This document shows, piece by piece, positions 53,071-63,060 of a DNA stretch of 64,000 bases. A model generated the notes under the pieces. It did not search any database. It saw nothing but the letters and a program-made list of their open reading frames with translations, and had not been told where the DNA came from. The stretch covers positions 13,146,011 through 13,210,010 of the forward strand of contig JABAKD010000007.1 in assembly GCA_012845835.1 (NCBI GenBank), in the 5' to 3' direction. Each line of letters opens with the position of its first letter. Position 1 is the stretch's first letter. The stretch is from Undaria pinnatifida (taxonomy: Eukaryota; Sar; Phaeophyceae; Laminariales; Alariaceae). The position numbers were made by a program, and so were the translations under genes.

Positions 53071-53490
53071 ATATCATCTGGCTTGTAATGTTTACTATTC
53101 TAGAAGGTTTGATGTTAGATGCAGCATGCAACCCAGTGTTTAAGTGTAGTGAATAAGGTGTTAAATCTTCATAGTTTGTTGTTGTATGATACATCGATCG
53201 AAAGCTAGAATATTTTATAGAATATTTGTAGGTACCATTATTTTCTGACATCGCTAATTATAAGAAAGAGATACGTATTGTCAAATGCAACAGGCGAGGT
53301 GATGTGGTCATGCACTGTGTTTGTCACCATCATCATACAGTCACCATTATTATCGACATCGCTAATTATACGCAAGAGATACGTATTGCCAAATACAGCA
53401 TGCGAGGTGATGTATGTGGCCATGTGCTGTCTCCGTCATTGATCATTAGAGGGAGGGATGCGAATCGACGCTTGGTATACATGCATATAT
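53071..53490. other. AT-rich unassigned insert in the LINE UTR
   Basis: Two copies of a roughly 85-bp unit with GACATCGCTAATTATAAGAA / GACATCGCTAATTATACGCA and AAGAGATACGTATTG(T/C)CAAAT. Otherwise nothing recognised. It may be a longer 5' part of the neighbouring R1 or another insertion. Confidence 0.4.
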
Positions 53491-53532
53491 ATCGTAGACT
53501 GACTCCTGATTTCACCCTATTATATATTTTTC

Positions 53533-54237
53533 TCTCAGCTGTCAGATTTTGTCCCCCTCAGAAACGAGTTTTATAGTTTCCGCGCACAGACTGCCTAACA
53601 TCACCCTGTTGACCCTGATAGCTACACTGTAGTTGCAAGGGGAGTCGCCGACCTATATCCTTAATGAGGACACACAACTCGTAATGCGCGCGATCGGAGT
53701 ATCACACACAGCTTGCGAAGATGAGTTTCGACAAAATATTCGATCTCACAGCTGGAGTGTATTTTAATTTTTATAATATTTTAATTTTTATAATATATTA
53801 TAAAAATTAAAATACACTCCAGCTGTGAGATCGAATATATATATTATAAAAATTAAAATACACTCCAGCTGTGAGATCGAATATTTTGTCGAAACTCATC
53901 TTCGCAAGCTGTGTGTGATACTCCGATCGCGCGCATTACGAGTTGTGTGTCATTATTATTATAAAAATGAAAATACACTCCAGCTGTGAGATCGAATATT
54001 TTGTCGAAACTCATCTTTGCAAGCTGTGTGTGATACTCCGATCGCGCGCATTACGAGTTGTGTGTCCTCATTAAGGATATTATTATTATAAAAATTAAAA
54101 TACACTCCAGCTGTGAGATCGAATATTTTGTCGAAACTCATCTTTGCAAGCTGTGTGTGATACTCCGATCGCGCGCATTACGAGTTGTGTGTCCTCATTA
54201 AGGATATAGGTCGGCGACTCCCCTTACAACTATATTT
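53533..54237. mobile_element. Cluster of five R1 copies, tail-to-tail and head-to-tail
   Basis: One plus-oriented copy (53533-53790) faces four minus-oriented copies of growing length (about 42, 105, 120 and 150 bp) that all begin at the same TTATAAAAAT(T/G)AAAATACAC. The cluster is flanked by the 10-bp TATATTTTTC. Each new copy starts in the TATTATTA-rich tail of its neighbour, which suggests repeated insertion into the tail. The first two copies form a near-perfect inverted repeat of about 110 bp per arm. Confidence 0.8.
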
Positions 54238-54429
54238 TATATTTTTCCTTTGGAGGCATGAATTGCGCCAGCTGCGATATATGCATGTACCACCTTTGGT
54301 TTGTGTTTTTCCCTGGGATATTCCTCAGCTCCAGAGTGACTGGAGCCTGTCCTGTGACCACGGACTTGATTGTGCTAGTTAATGTGAGAACAACAACGAC
54401 AACACTAATGGTTGTTGTTCTAATAAAAT

Positions 54430-55290
54430 ATTATGTATAATATTAAATAAAATTACACTCCAGCTGTGAGATCGAAGATTTTGTCAAAACTCATGTTTTC
54501 AAACTGTGTGTGATACCTCGTTCGTGCGTATAACGGGTTGTGTGTCCTCATAAAGGATATAGGTCGCCGACTCCCCTTGGAACTACAGAGTAGCTATTTG
54601 GGCCAACAGAGGGTGATGTTAGTCAGTCTGTACGCGGAAACTATCAAACCCGTTCTGAAGAGGAATAAATTCTGACAGCTGGGGAAGGAAATGCGTCAGT
54701 TTATTAAGTGTATCCTGTAAGTCGTATAACCGGTGAGGGGAGGGCTGAGGTTTTAGGACGTGGGGGCCTGGGTTTGAGCAAGAGGGAGCGGGGGGGGGGG
54801 GGGGGAGGGCGGGCCAACTCATTCTATGCGTGGAAACAATTTTTCTTTCCAAGGGATAAATCTGTCGGGTTTGAAAGGAATGCACCAGTTTCTCATGTAT
54901 ATTTCTGTAAGTCGTACCACCAAGGAGAAGAGGGCGGAGTGTTTGAGGGGCGAGGGGGGGGGGGCGAAAAGGGTTTTTAACAGGTTTAGGTCGCGGTTTG
55001 CTATACGCGTGCTCCTAGGTCTAGGTGATGGTTGGGAAGGATGGGGCGCTGGGGGGGGCGGGGGCGGATGAATCGAAGCAACGTCATGGATGGCTCTAGA
55101 AAGTTATTGAGGTGATATCAAGTGCGTGGAAGTGTTTCATTGCTTTGGTAGATTTCGATGTTAGGTGGGGCGTTCGAGCAAGAGACAGCGGCAAAACAAA
55201 AAGGGAGGGGAGGAAAGAAAAGTTAAAAAGGGGGGGGAGGGGTTTTAGCAGGTTTAGGTCACATATACGAAGGGGTTTTATTTTATGGCT
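54430..55290 (-). mobile_element. R1 retroposon copy, diverged
   Basis: ATTAAATAAAATTACACTCC to GGTTTTAGCAGGTTTAGGTC, with the AGTCGTATAACCGGTGAGGG modules. Confidence 0.75.
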
Positions 55291-55539
55291 GTTAGTATGC
55301 CGGGACATGGCGAGAGTCCGCTCTTCTCATGTCCCGAATGACTTTATCGTGACGCTCTGGGCACCACCTACTGTATAGATTCATCCCGAGGTCGAGCGTT
55401 TGGTACGAATTGCGGTCGCATGGCAATTTTTTGCCCTACACGAGTAATATGCAAGAAAACCCGCGAAAATATTCGCGAGCTTAGGTCGCTTACGCAACAA
55501 GCAAAGGTTGAGTTATGTAGGGTATGCCCAAATTATACC

Positions 55540-55800
55540 CCGGGTATTACCATACAAATTACTCTGCAAAGAACTTCTGTGAGTTCTGCAGGACATTCGT
55601 ACCCGTACCCGGAACTTCTGGAAGTTTTGTACGCCAGTGCCACCATACCCGGAACTTCTGTGAGTTCTGTAACACTTCTGTACCGTACCCGGGATTTCTG
55701 TAAGTTCTGTAAGATCTCCATAGCATAACCCGGAATTTCTTTTACTTCTGTAAGACTGTGGCACAAGCAATAATACCCGGGGAACGGGGTATACCTTGTT
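55540..55800. repeat. Tandem repeat with CCCGGAACTTCTG, first block
   Basis: Five units of 45-60 bp with TACCCGGAACTTCTGTGAGT then TCTGTA. Minus-strand ORFs across it repeat a TELTEVPG-like motif, a product of the repeat. Confidence 0.85.
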
Positions 55801-56147
55801 ACAATACCTAGGGAGCCCAAATGCAATGATTCAGGTTTATATTAACCCAAAGAAGAGTGTATTATGCATTATATATTGTGATGTCACATATTGTCGTTAG
55901 TGAAACCAACCGAACACCGGACGTACAGCAGTAGCAGTACGTATCATATATGATAATAACACCTACTACTGTACGTCCTGTCCATGTTTCTCTCGCTTCT
56001 CACGAGTGGGCAAGTGTCATATTAACGAAGGAGACTTTTGAAAAAAAAAACATTTTTTATTTATTAAATTTAATTTAATTCGACTGGTGAAAGCATACGA
56101 TCGTACCTGGTACAAATCTGACGCCTATCGGGACACCACGTATTGCG
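55801..56147. other. Unassigned AT-rich DNA
   Basis: An inverted repeat GTACAGTAGTAG-like pair surrounds TATCATATATGATA near 55925-55980 (ACGTACAGCAGTAGCAGTAC and CTACTACTGTACGT). No ORF. Confidence 0.4.
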
Positions 56148-56157
56148 TACTGTCAAT

Positions 56158-56388
56158 TGTTTTTTGTCTTCTTTTTTTTTTTTGTTCATCCTCCGGCGGA
56201 TGGGGAAAAAATAAAGCTTTAGCTCACCACACTTCCACGTATTTTCATACGCGTCGTGTGTCGATTTAACTCAGCTGCTTTCGCAGCCCAACGCTAGCTG
56301 GGGAACCCTTCGGGTCCCATTGTAGGTATATTATAGCGTATGCTGTCCCTATCAGTGGTCTTCGTTACAACCCCGGCAGCGCAAGCTG
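56158..56388 (-). mobile_element. Poly(A) retroposon, longest copy, 10-bp duplication
   Basis: The 231-bp copy is flanked by TACTGTCAAT at 56148-56157 and 56389-56398. On minus it has a stem-loop region (GGGACCCGAAGGGTTCCCC and GCTGCGAAAGCAGC), then ACACACGACGCGTATGAAAA, TGAGCTAAAGC, CCCCATCCGCCGGAGGAT and a long A tail. No clear pol III boxes, so its origin (tRNA, 5S or LINE end) is open. Confidence 0.82.
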
Positions 56389-56399
56389 TACTGTCAATG

Positions 56400-56819
56400 T
56401 TTTTTTTATTATTAACAGAATAATACATAGGTCTGCCGTGACGGCGTTGCAGCAATCGACGTCCAGAAGTATCTTCTGTGCTTTCCGCAGTTTTGCTTCT
56501 TCTTTGTCGAGGGACTTGGCTTATCGAGCTGTGGTGGAAAATATGGGCTTGCGACCGCCACTATTTGGTTTGAAGCGCCACAGCCGGGGTACGCTGTGGT
56601 ATGATCGTAGCGCAATAAAGCCATGAGCGGTCGTCACTCATTGAGGTTCACAAGTTATCGCCTCTCTCGGTGGTGGCTTCCGTCGAAAATTATATTATCC
56701 GTTGAATGACGCAGATTACCTCGGGCGCATTTGCCCAGTCAGTCAGAACATACCATCCACGCAAGTTGTCTTCAATCCTCCACTTCAAGTCGAACTCCAC
56801 TTCGAGGGGGTGTGCTTTT
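56400..56819. other. Unassigned DNA
   Basis: ORFs at 56438 (62 codons) and minus 56412 overlap. Nothing recognised. Confidence 0.3.
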
Positions 56820-57205
56820 TCCCGGGTATTACCCGTACCCGGAACTTTTGTAAGTTCTGTCGAGCATTCATACCCGTACCCGGAACTTTCGTAAGTTGTG
56901 TGCGCCCGTGCCACAATACCCGGAACTTCTGGAAGTTTTGTAAGACTTTCATACCCGTATCCGAGCTTCTCATAGCTCTGTAGGACATGCATACCCGTTC
57001 CGGGAACTTCTGTGAGATCTGTACACCCCGTGCCACAATACCCGGGGTACGGGTACAACACGTTTCGTACCCGCTCGGAACTTCTGTGAGTTCGGTACGC
57101 CCGTGCCACAATCTCCGGAACTTCTGGAAATTCTGTAACACTTTTATACCCGTACCCGAAACTTCTGGAAGTTCTGTTTAAGACTCCCATACCCTTACCC
57201 GGAAT
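56820..57205. repeat. Tandem repeat with CCCGGAACTTCTG, second block
   Basis: Seven to eight units of the same 45-60-bp repeat as at 55.5 kb (ACCCGTACCCGGAACTTTTG, TAAGTTCTGT). The two blocks have one origin. Confidence 0.85.
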
Positions 57206-57439
57206 CACAAACCCTACAGAACACAACATTTTCAGCGTTTTTCTTTGTGTTTTATAAGGGTGGGTCAATAAGGTGATTATGAACTTTCGACTTTTCCACG
57301 AAACAGTGGGAAAACCGTCATCAATCATGCAGAACCGTGACCTTGTAGCGCCGTTCCGCGGCCGATAGAACCGCGGGTTTTCTACGGTTTCAAGTTGACC
57401 GCACCATTAAATAACCGGTCGAACGGCGTCTGGCTTGAT

Positions 57440-57785
57440 GCATACGGCGCGGTACGGTATCGATGTCGTTAACGGTGCAGTTCGATGGGGTTTCAAGAAA
57501 TTGGGAATATTACGGTGGGGTTGGGTGCGTTGTTCGGATGTTGTAAATCCTACGGTGCTGTTTGCTGCTGTGATGTGTCCTACGGTGCGGTTCGGTGCGG
57601 TTTGGAGAATATAAAAAAACTACGGTGTGGTTCGGTGCGGTTTTCAAAACTCGTAAATGATACGGTGCGGTTCAGCATTTTCATGTATTGTACGGTGCCG
57701 TTCGGTGCGGTTTTTGAAAATGGCAAAAATCCCTCGGTGCGCTTCCATGCGGTTAAACGCGCCGAACCGCACCGAACCGATAGGA
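57440..57785. repeat. Tandem repeat with TACGGTGCGGTTCGGTGCGG
   Basis: Six to seven units of 35-50 bp, each TACGGTG(C/T)GGTTCGGTGCGG followed by a variable TTT...AAA spacer. A plus ORF across it follows the repeat. Confidence 0.85.
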
Positions 57786-59050
57786 AAGACCGCGTTGTAA
57801 AGAACCCTGGAAATACAGCAGTTCTCGCTAGGAATCGCAACACGAAACAGTACAAATCGCTATATTTGTCAGTTGTTTTGATTTCTAAATGTTTTGAATT
57901 ACCGTTAACACTTTGATGTCGGGACCACTTACGAAAAAACGTACGGCACATGTCCTTTTTTTCCTAAACATGACCTGTCAGCACTACTGCACGATTTCAG
58001 AAATCATCGTCATTGTTGTTCACGGGAATGCCATTTTTTTCGTTGGTTTAGGAAAACAAGTTCGTTTAGGAACACACGCTCCGAGCACCCACACGGTGAT
58101 ACACCCTCTTTGACGAAAATTTGGAGTCCTTTGACTCCAAAATGAGGAAGGCACTCGCAACGATAGCGCCGCAGCGGTGAGTGAAAACTCGCCGAGGTTC
58201 AGGACGGTGCACGGGATTTCTTCTTCTCTGTTCCGTTCGCCGCTCGACGAACGGGCTACGAAGAGGCGTGAAGCCACCCACTCCCCTCTTCCTACCGCCC
58301 TTATTACACTCCTGTGCAAGCCACGTCCTGTGTAGGTTACGCGCTTGCTTAAAATCACGGCGCGAAGTCGGGCGCCCCAGCTAGAGGCCTGGCCTTTGGC
58401 GCCCTGTCTACTCCCAAAAACAAGTGAAAGCGATACCATGCCGATAAGCTCGGATCTAACGGTGGCCGTGGTGTTGCTGGCATCTGGTGTTGCTGATGGG
58501 GTCGACTGTCTTCTGGATTGTTATTGGTTGTTTGCTTCCATAACTCTACTTTAAATGGCTGTTTAATTCTTCCTGTGTGGCGTCCTTTTGTCTGCTGCAT
58601 AGTGCTGAAAAACAATTCTGGAATTTACCAGAATTCGTGAAGATGATTGGCTTAAAAACAGACAACGCTTAGCGTAGGTGTTTATTCCATGATTTTTACA
58701 CGCCAAATTTTATTCGTCAGACAAAGTCCGCCACCGAAAAGGTATATCGTACATCGTTGACGCCAGGGTCATCGCACTGCATCGCTTGCACTTTGTTGAT
58801 TTGGTGGGCCTTGTGCTGAAAATAATGTATTTTTATATCGCAGACTGGCGTAGCAACCATAGCCATATCCGTTTTTGATGTTTACAGCTGTGTGGTCCGA
58901 CAGCCACACAGTCAGGCGCAGACAGTGATTCTCACAGAAAGCCGCAGTAAACCGAGGAACTGCGATACGACGTGTCTATGCTTTAATCAACAACCCCAAA
59001 GTCACCAGGCAGGGGGGACGTACCATCATATATATCCAACCACCTGTCGG
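57786..59050. other. Unassigned DNA
   Basis: A 139-codon minus ORF (58020-58439) and 66-69-codon plus ORFs overlap; none has a recognised domain. No gene is supported. Confidence 0.35.
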
Positions 59051-59059
59051 GGGCGCGTA

Positions 59060-60240
59060 TGGTGCATCATTGGCGCGAGGGAACGTCACGGCTCCATTTC
59101 CGCACACCTGCCGATGACGGCGGGTTGATCCCAGACAGTATTTTACCCCTGTGATAAAATGTCTCGAAAACACCCGCCGGAGTACAATAGCTTGTCACTG
59201 TCAAAAGAATCCGCAAAAAAAACGGCCGGAGGAGCCTGCAGTCCGTGGCTATCTGACAACTATTTATTACTGGGACCTGCCTGTTGGTTTCCGTTGATGT
59301 GGTTATGGCTTCGTGTCCGTGATCGCCGAGGGTTGTCAGCCAGAAATTCCCTTGTACGGGTAAATTGCGTGACAAACACGCCCTGCACACCGCTTTATGG
59401 TTAAGATCCCATGTTTGGCGTTATGCTTGTGGTCCCTTTCCTGTATTATATCGCCCTCCTTACGTCAGACTACAGCAGTAGCGCCTGTTTACTTGGTCAC
59501 GTTGGAAGGTCAGCCCAGAGGGTAGCGTCGTATCCAACCAAACAAGTGCCGGAGGGCAAAATCATCGTGATTTTGCGTTGCGACAGAAGAGGGAAGCATG
59601 GCTCCGTTTCGGTACCCGCCGATGATGGTGATCATGGCTGTACCGCCAGCCAGATTCCCGCCGTACCGTTACATTGTTTAAAACACGCTCGGTACACCGA
59701 AAGGCCGTTTTACGGTACCCCTCCCCAGTTTTCTTTTACCGAACTCGCTGGTTTAAAAACCAGCTCCCCGCCGTATCTCTGGAAGCACAGCGCCCCTTGC
59801 CACTTCAACGTCATGGCTCGATAGTCATTCCTTTTCACACAAGAAAACACATGACTTTTGATTTGCAGGATCCTTCATCATGTCGAGCAGCCATGAAACG
59901 TTGGTTGAATATTATCGCTAGTCGTTTGTGGGGAAGGACTTGTTGTAGAATCAGCCCGAAGTATGCATGTTCTACTGCCGTTCGTTTCCGGTGTTATTGT
60001 TTTGATGCATATACAAATGCATGCTCGTGCGTTGTATGTCTTACGTCTTTTGTCGCATTCACAGGCCACTCAATAGGAGGCGGATTTGCCAACCATTCGA
60101 GCGGGGAAGGGTAAGCCCATCGCGATTGGCGTTTCGAGAGACGGGGGAGGGCATGGCTCCATTTCCGTACCTGCCGATGACGGCGATCATGGCTAGTCTC
60201 GTCAGCCAGCAGGTGGTGCAGATGAGCATATTCGCCTACG
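59060..60240 (-). pseudogene. Three decayed copies of a short exon
   Basis: At about 59075-59130, 59570-59655 and 60130-60240 the plus strand reads GG(C/A)TCC(A/G)TTTC(C/G)G(C/T)ACC.. then GCCGATGA(C/T)GG(C/T)G(A/G)TCATGGCT. On the minus strand the best copies give LAMIAVIGRYGNGAM and TAMITIIGGYRNGAM, a hydrophobic start and a Gly/Asn-rich end. MITE-B (59708-59950) lies between two copies. Confidence 0.4.
59708..59950 (+). mobile_element. MITE-B copy
   Basis: TTTTACGGTACCCCTCCCCA to TTGTTGTAGAA; inner AAAAACCAGCTCCCCGCCGT and CGAGCAGCCATGAAACGTTG. Confidence 0.7.
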
Positions 60241-60580
60241 CGGGTTTCATGGTTGAGTTCCTCGGCGCTGTTGACGACAAAGACAAGGCCGGTGAGGATT
60301 TGATCTGTAGGTTAACGCGGGTTTCATGGTCAAGTTCTTCGGCGATGTTGATGACACTGACAAGCCCGTGACAATTTGATCTGTAGGTTTAATACTGTGT
60401 CTGGACTCGAAGAGTTGCAGGTATTTTTTATCGTTCTTACTGGCCAAATATAGGACAGGGTTAACTTGTATCCAGCAGGGCGCCCAGATGCGCCTGTATG
60501 CATACGCGAGCCTCATACTGGAGTAACCGCGCGCCGTCGACGAAATAAACAAAGCCGGTGAGCATCAAATTCATAACTTA
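60205..60580 (-). pseudogene. Three tandem decayed copies of another exon
   Basis: On minus: MLTGFVYFVDGARLLQYEAR then VCIQAHLGALLDT (60470-60580); LVSVINIAEELDHETRV (60300-60385); DQILTGLVFVVNSAEELNHE then TRVGEYAHLHHLLAD (60205-60300). The three align over 30 or more residues, so they are tandem duplicates of one exon, with frameshifts. Function unknown. Confidence 0.48.
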
Positions 60581-60693
60581 CTTGCTGCCATGGTAACAAC
60601 AACAAATGCAGCACGAGTTTCAACACGGAACGCCTTCATTCTACATATAGTATGGTAATAGTACTAACGGAACTAATAACCCGGCGGAAGACT

Positions 60694-60938
60694 GATTCTA
60701 TGATAGCCCCCCCCCCAAAAAAAGCGTTTTTCTTTAACGACCGTTTCGTGGCTGCTCGACACAAGGAAGAATACGATTCAAAACAAAGTATCCATATATT
60801 TTCTTGTGTACAAAGGCCTATCGATCGATGACGTCGGGGTGTCGAGAGACACGGTACTTCAGGAGATACAACCGAGAGCTGGTATAGAAACCGGCGATTT
60901 CGTTAAAGAAGAAGAGTTCGGGCGGCTACCGCAGAACG
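60694..60938 (-). mobile_element. MITE-B copy
   Basis: GATTCTATGATAGCCCCCCC to GGGCGGCTACCGCAGAAC, inverted ends. Inner blocks GGCTGCTCGACACAAGGAAG and CGATGACGTCGGGGTGTCGA. Confidence 0.75.
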
Positions 60939-61028
60939 ACTCAGAGGTGCACCAATTATTGTGTTCCAGAGGCTTCTGACATGATAAGGGGCTATTACCC
61001 CACCCCTTCACCCTGCCCAAACCAGCGA

Positions 61029-61301
61029 AGGGTACGGTAGGGAGGGTACCCCCATGTTTCTACCACCGGGTTCTCACTACTCGCAAACGTTACTCGATAT
61101 TATTCATTGACAAGTTGACCTTGGGTGATTTGTTTGTTTGGCGCAGCGTACCTATCCATTGTGCATTTCGAATGGATAGGTCCTATTGTTAACAGCACGA
61201 AAGCGTAAAATCGCAACGGAACCGGGGGGTCACTTGCGCGATTGACGTTGAGCGACTGCAAAAGTAGCTGCCCAAACATGACGCCCCTGCCATAGCCTGG
61301 T
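61029..61301 (+). mobile_element. MITE-A copy
   Basis: GGGTACGGTAGGGAGGGTAC to GCCCCTGCCATAGCCTGG; inner GGCGCAGCGTACCTATCC and GGGGTCACTTGCGCGATTGA. Confidence 0.7.
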
Positions 61302-61700
61302 AGCTGGTACGTTTTCTTTGGTTTTGACGGTCGCCATGATGGTAAATGGAGTTGGATCATATTCTGCGGCGTAGAGGACCGTAACCCCGCACAAGGGCTA
61401 ACCCCGCACAAAAGGGAATGATGGTATCACGTAGTGTGAATATGGGAAAGAACGCATGAGGCAGTTACATAGTAGTACCTAGTGCTGTCTCGGGAGTGAG
61501 CACACCAGTAAAAAACAAAATAGCCCATTGGCGCTGTTATCCATAACACAACGTGGACAGTAGGCAATGGCTCCTGCAATAGCAATGTAATATGGTACAA
61601 CGGCTGGGTCTATGGTCGTCGGTAATGTCTACCGATATAGGTTAACCCCCCAATGTACTGTCCAGGCAGGAGTGTACTAAAGTACATCAGTTGAACGCTT
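61302..61700. other. Unassigned DNA
   Basis: Short ORFs only; nothing recognised. Confidence 0.3.
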
Positions 61701-63040
61701 TTGTCACCGACAATGGTTTTTGATGTTGGCAATAGCTTCCGATGGATAGCTTGCACAATCTATTGCGACCGGCAAAGGTCTTTGATAGATACATTTCTTA
61801 AACAAATGTGTCTGGAAATGGCTATCGATTGCCACAATTTAATTTGTTGTGGTCGACAACGTTTTTTGGTGGATGAGTTTCCAAACCTATTGTGGCAGGC
61901 AATGCCTATCGATTGATAGCTTGCACAATCTATTGCGACCGACAATATTGGCTATTGATAGATGCGTTTTAATCTAATGTGACAGGAAAGGGCTATCAAT
62001 GGTCATAGTACAACACATTGTGACAGGAAATGGCTATCAATGGTCACCGTACAACATATTGTGACAGGAAAAAGGAATATCGATGGTCACCATATACAAT
62101 CTATCGTGACAGGAAATGGTTATCGATGAACACCGTCACCGACTTATTTCTACTTATTTTTCTGCACCTTGTACGATGTACTGATGTACTGCGCATACCA
62201 GGTTCCGATACCCTTCAGGGAGCTGAGAGCTTCAACAAAGAGTTGTCCCATAAATACGCCGTTACGTACTCGTCGGCCCCTTCATGATCGGGGTTCGTCG
62301 TCCGGACATACGATAGCCGGCCAAAGCCCTCACATGCCCACAAACCTGAGAGCTTCCACGTAGAGAAGGCCGGTAATGGACGTATGAAAGTCCATTAGCG
62401 GCGCCAGCCGCCTACTGGTAGAGACCACACCATGGACAATAGACACAGCAATAGTCTGTTGCGTCGACGACAATAGACTAGCAACGCTGTCTATCGATGT
62501 ACATTGCCCGCAGCGACGCATTTTGGTATGTAGGGCAATAATGGGCGATTGGCGTCTAGGGATATATTTTCTATTACGTGCTTACACCCTGGACAATAGA
62601 TTGGAAACAGAACATTGCCGCTACAGTAACGCCGGAAAATGTGCGTATCAATGGACATTGTTAACCGCAATAGTTTGGCATTGCTGTCTATCGATAGACA
62701 TTGTCACGGGACCTACATCTTCGGCAATAGACACAATACACTTTTTTGCTGCAACAATAGGGAGTGGCATGGTTGTCCAAAAATGGCTAGTTTTGCCCTG
62801 AATAATACATGTGCGGGCAGCAACCGCTATAGACATTGTCACGATGGAGTCACGCGGTTGTCAATAAAGAGGTATTGTCCTGAACGATAGACGGCGGGGG
62901 AAAGCAAGCGCGATAGATATTGTTTGTCACAATGGAGTGCCGTTGTTTTTAATAGATGGCTATTGTCCTGCACCATATATATCGGGGAAGAAACCGCGAC
63001 AGACATTGCCTGAACAATAAACCACACAAGATTGTCTAAC
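61701..63040. repeat. Degenerate tandem repeat, about 45-bp unit
   Basis: Between 61740 and 62130 the motif TTGTGACAGGAAATGGCTAT then CAATGGTCA recurs about seven times with decay. From 62400 to 63030 related phrases (CAATAGAC, GATAGACATTGTCACG, GGCTATTGTCCTG) continue more loosely. ORFs here are artefacts of the repeat. Confidence 0.65.
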
Positions 63041-63060
63041 GACAGCAATTCCCGCCTAAT

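Larger units (their letters stand above)
48512..54404 (+). mobile_element. LINE (non-LTR retrotransposon), broken and split twice
   Basis: The pieces 48512-51686, about 53491-53532 and 54238-54404 form one element of about 3.4 kb with an RT ORF, a C/T-rich tract (51395-51550), a 3' UTR and the end GTGAGAACAACAACGACAAC. The endonuclease domain is missing, so the copy is 5'-truncated. Two groups of R1 insertions split the UTR. The second group is flanked by a perfect 10-bp TATATTTTTC (53523-53532 and 54238-54247). The protein style is that of L1/RTE-like elements with an FRP..S..D motif and YADD. I recall close relatives in stramenopile genomes. Confidence 0.88.

Noticed and set aside
55513-57328. 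Leu/Thr/Glu repeat proteins on the minus strand
   Set aside because: They are translations of the CCCGGAACTTCTG minisatellite.
58020-58439. 139-codon minus ORF as a gene
   Set aside because: Overlaps competing plus ORFs, no domain and no second copy.
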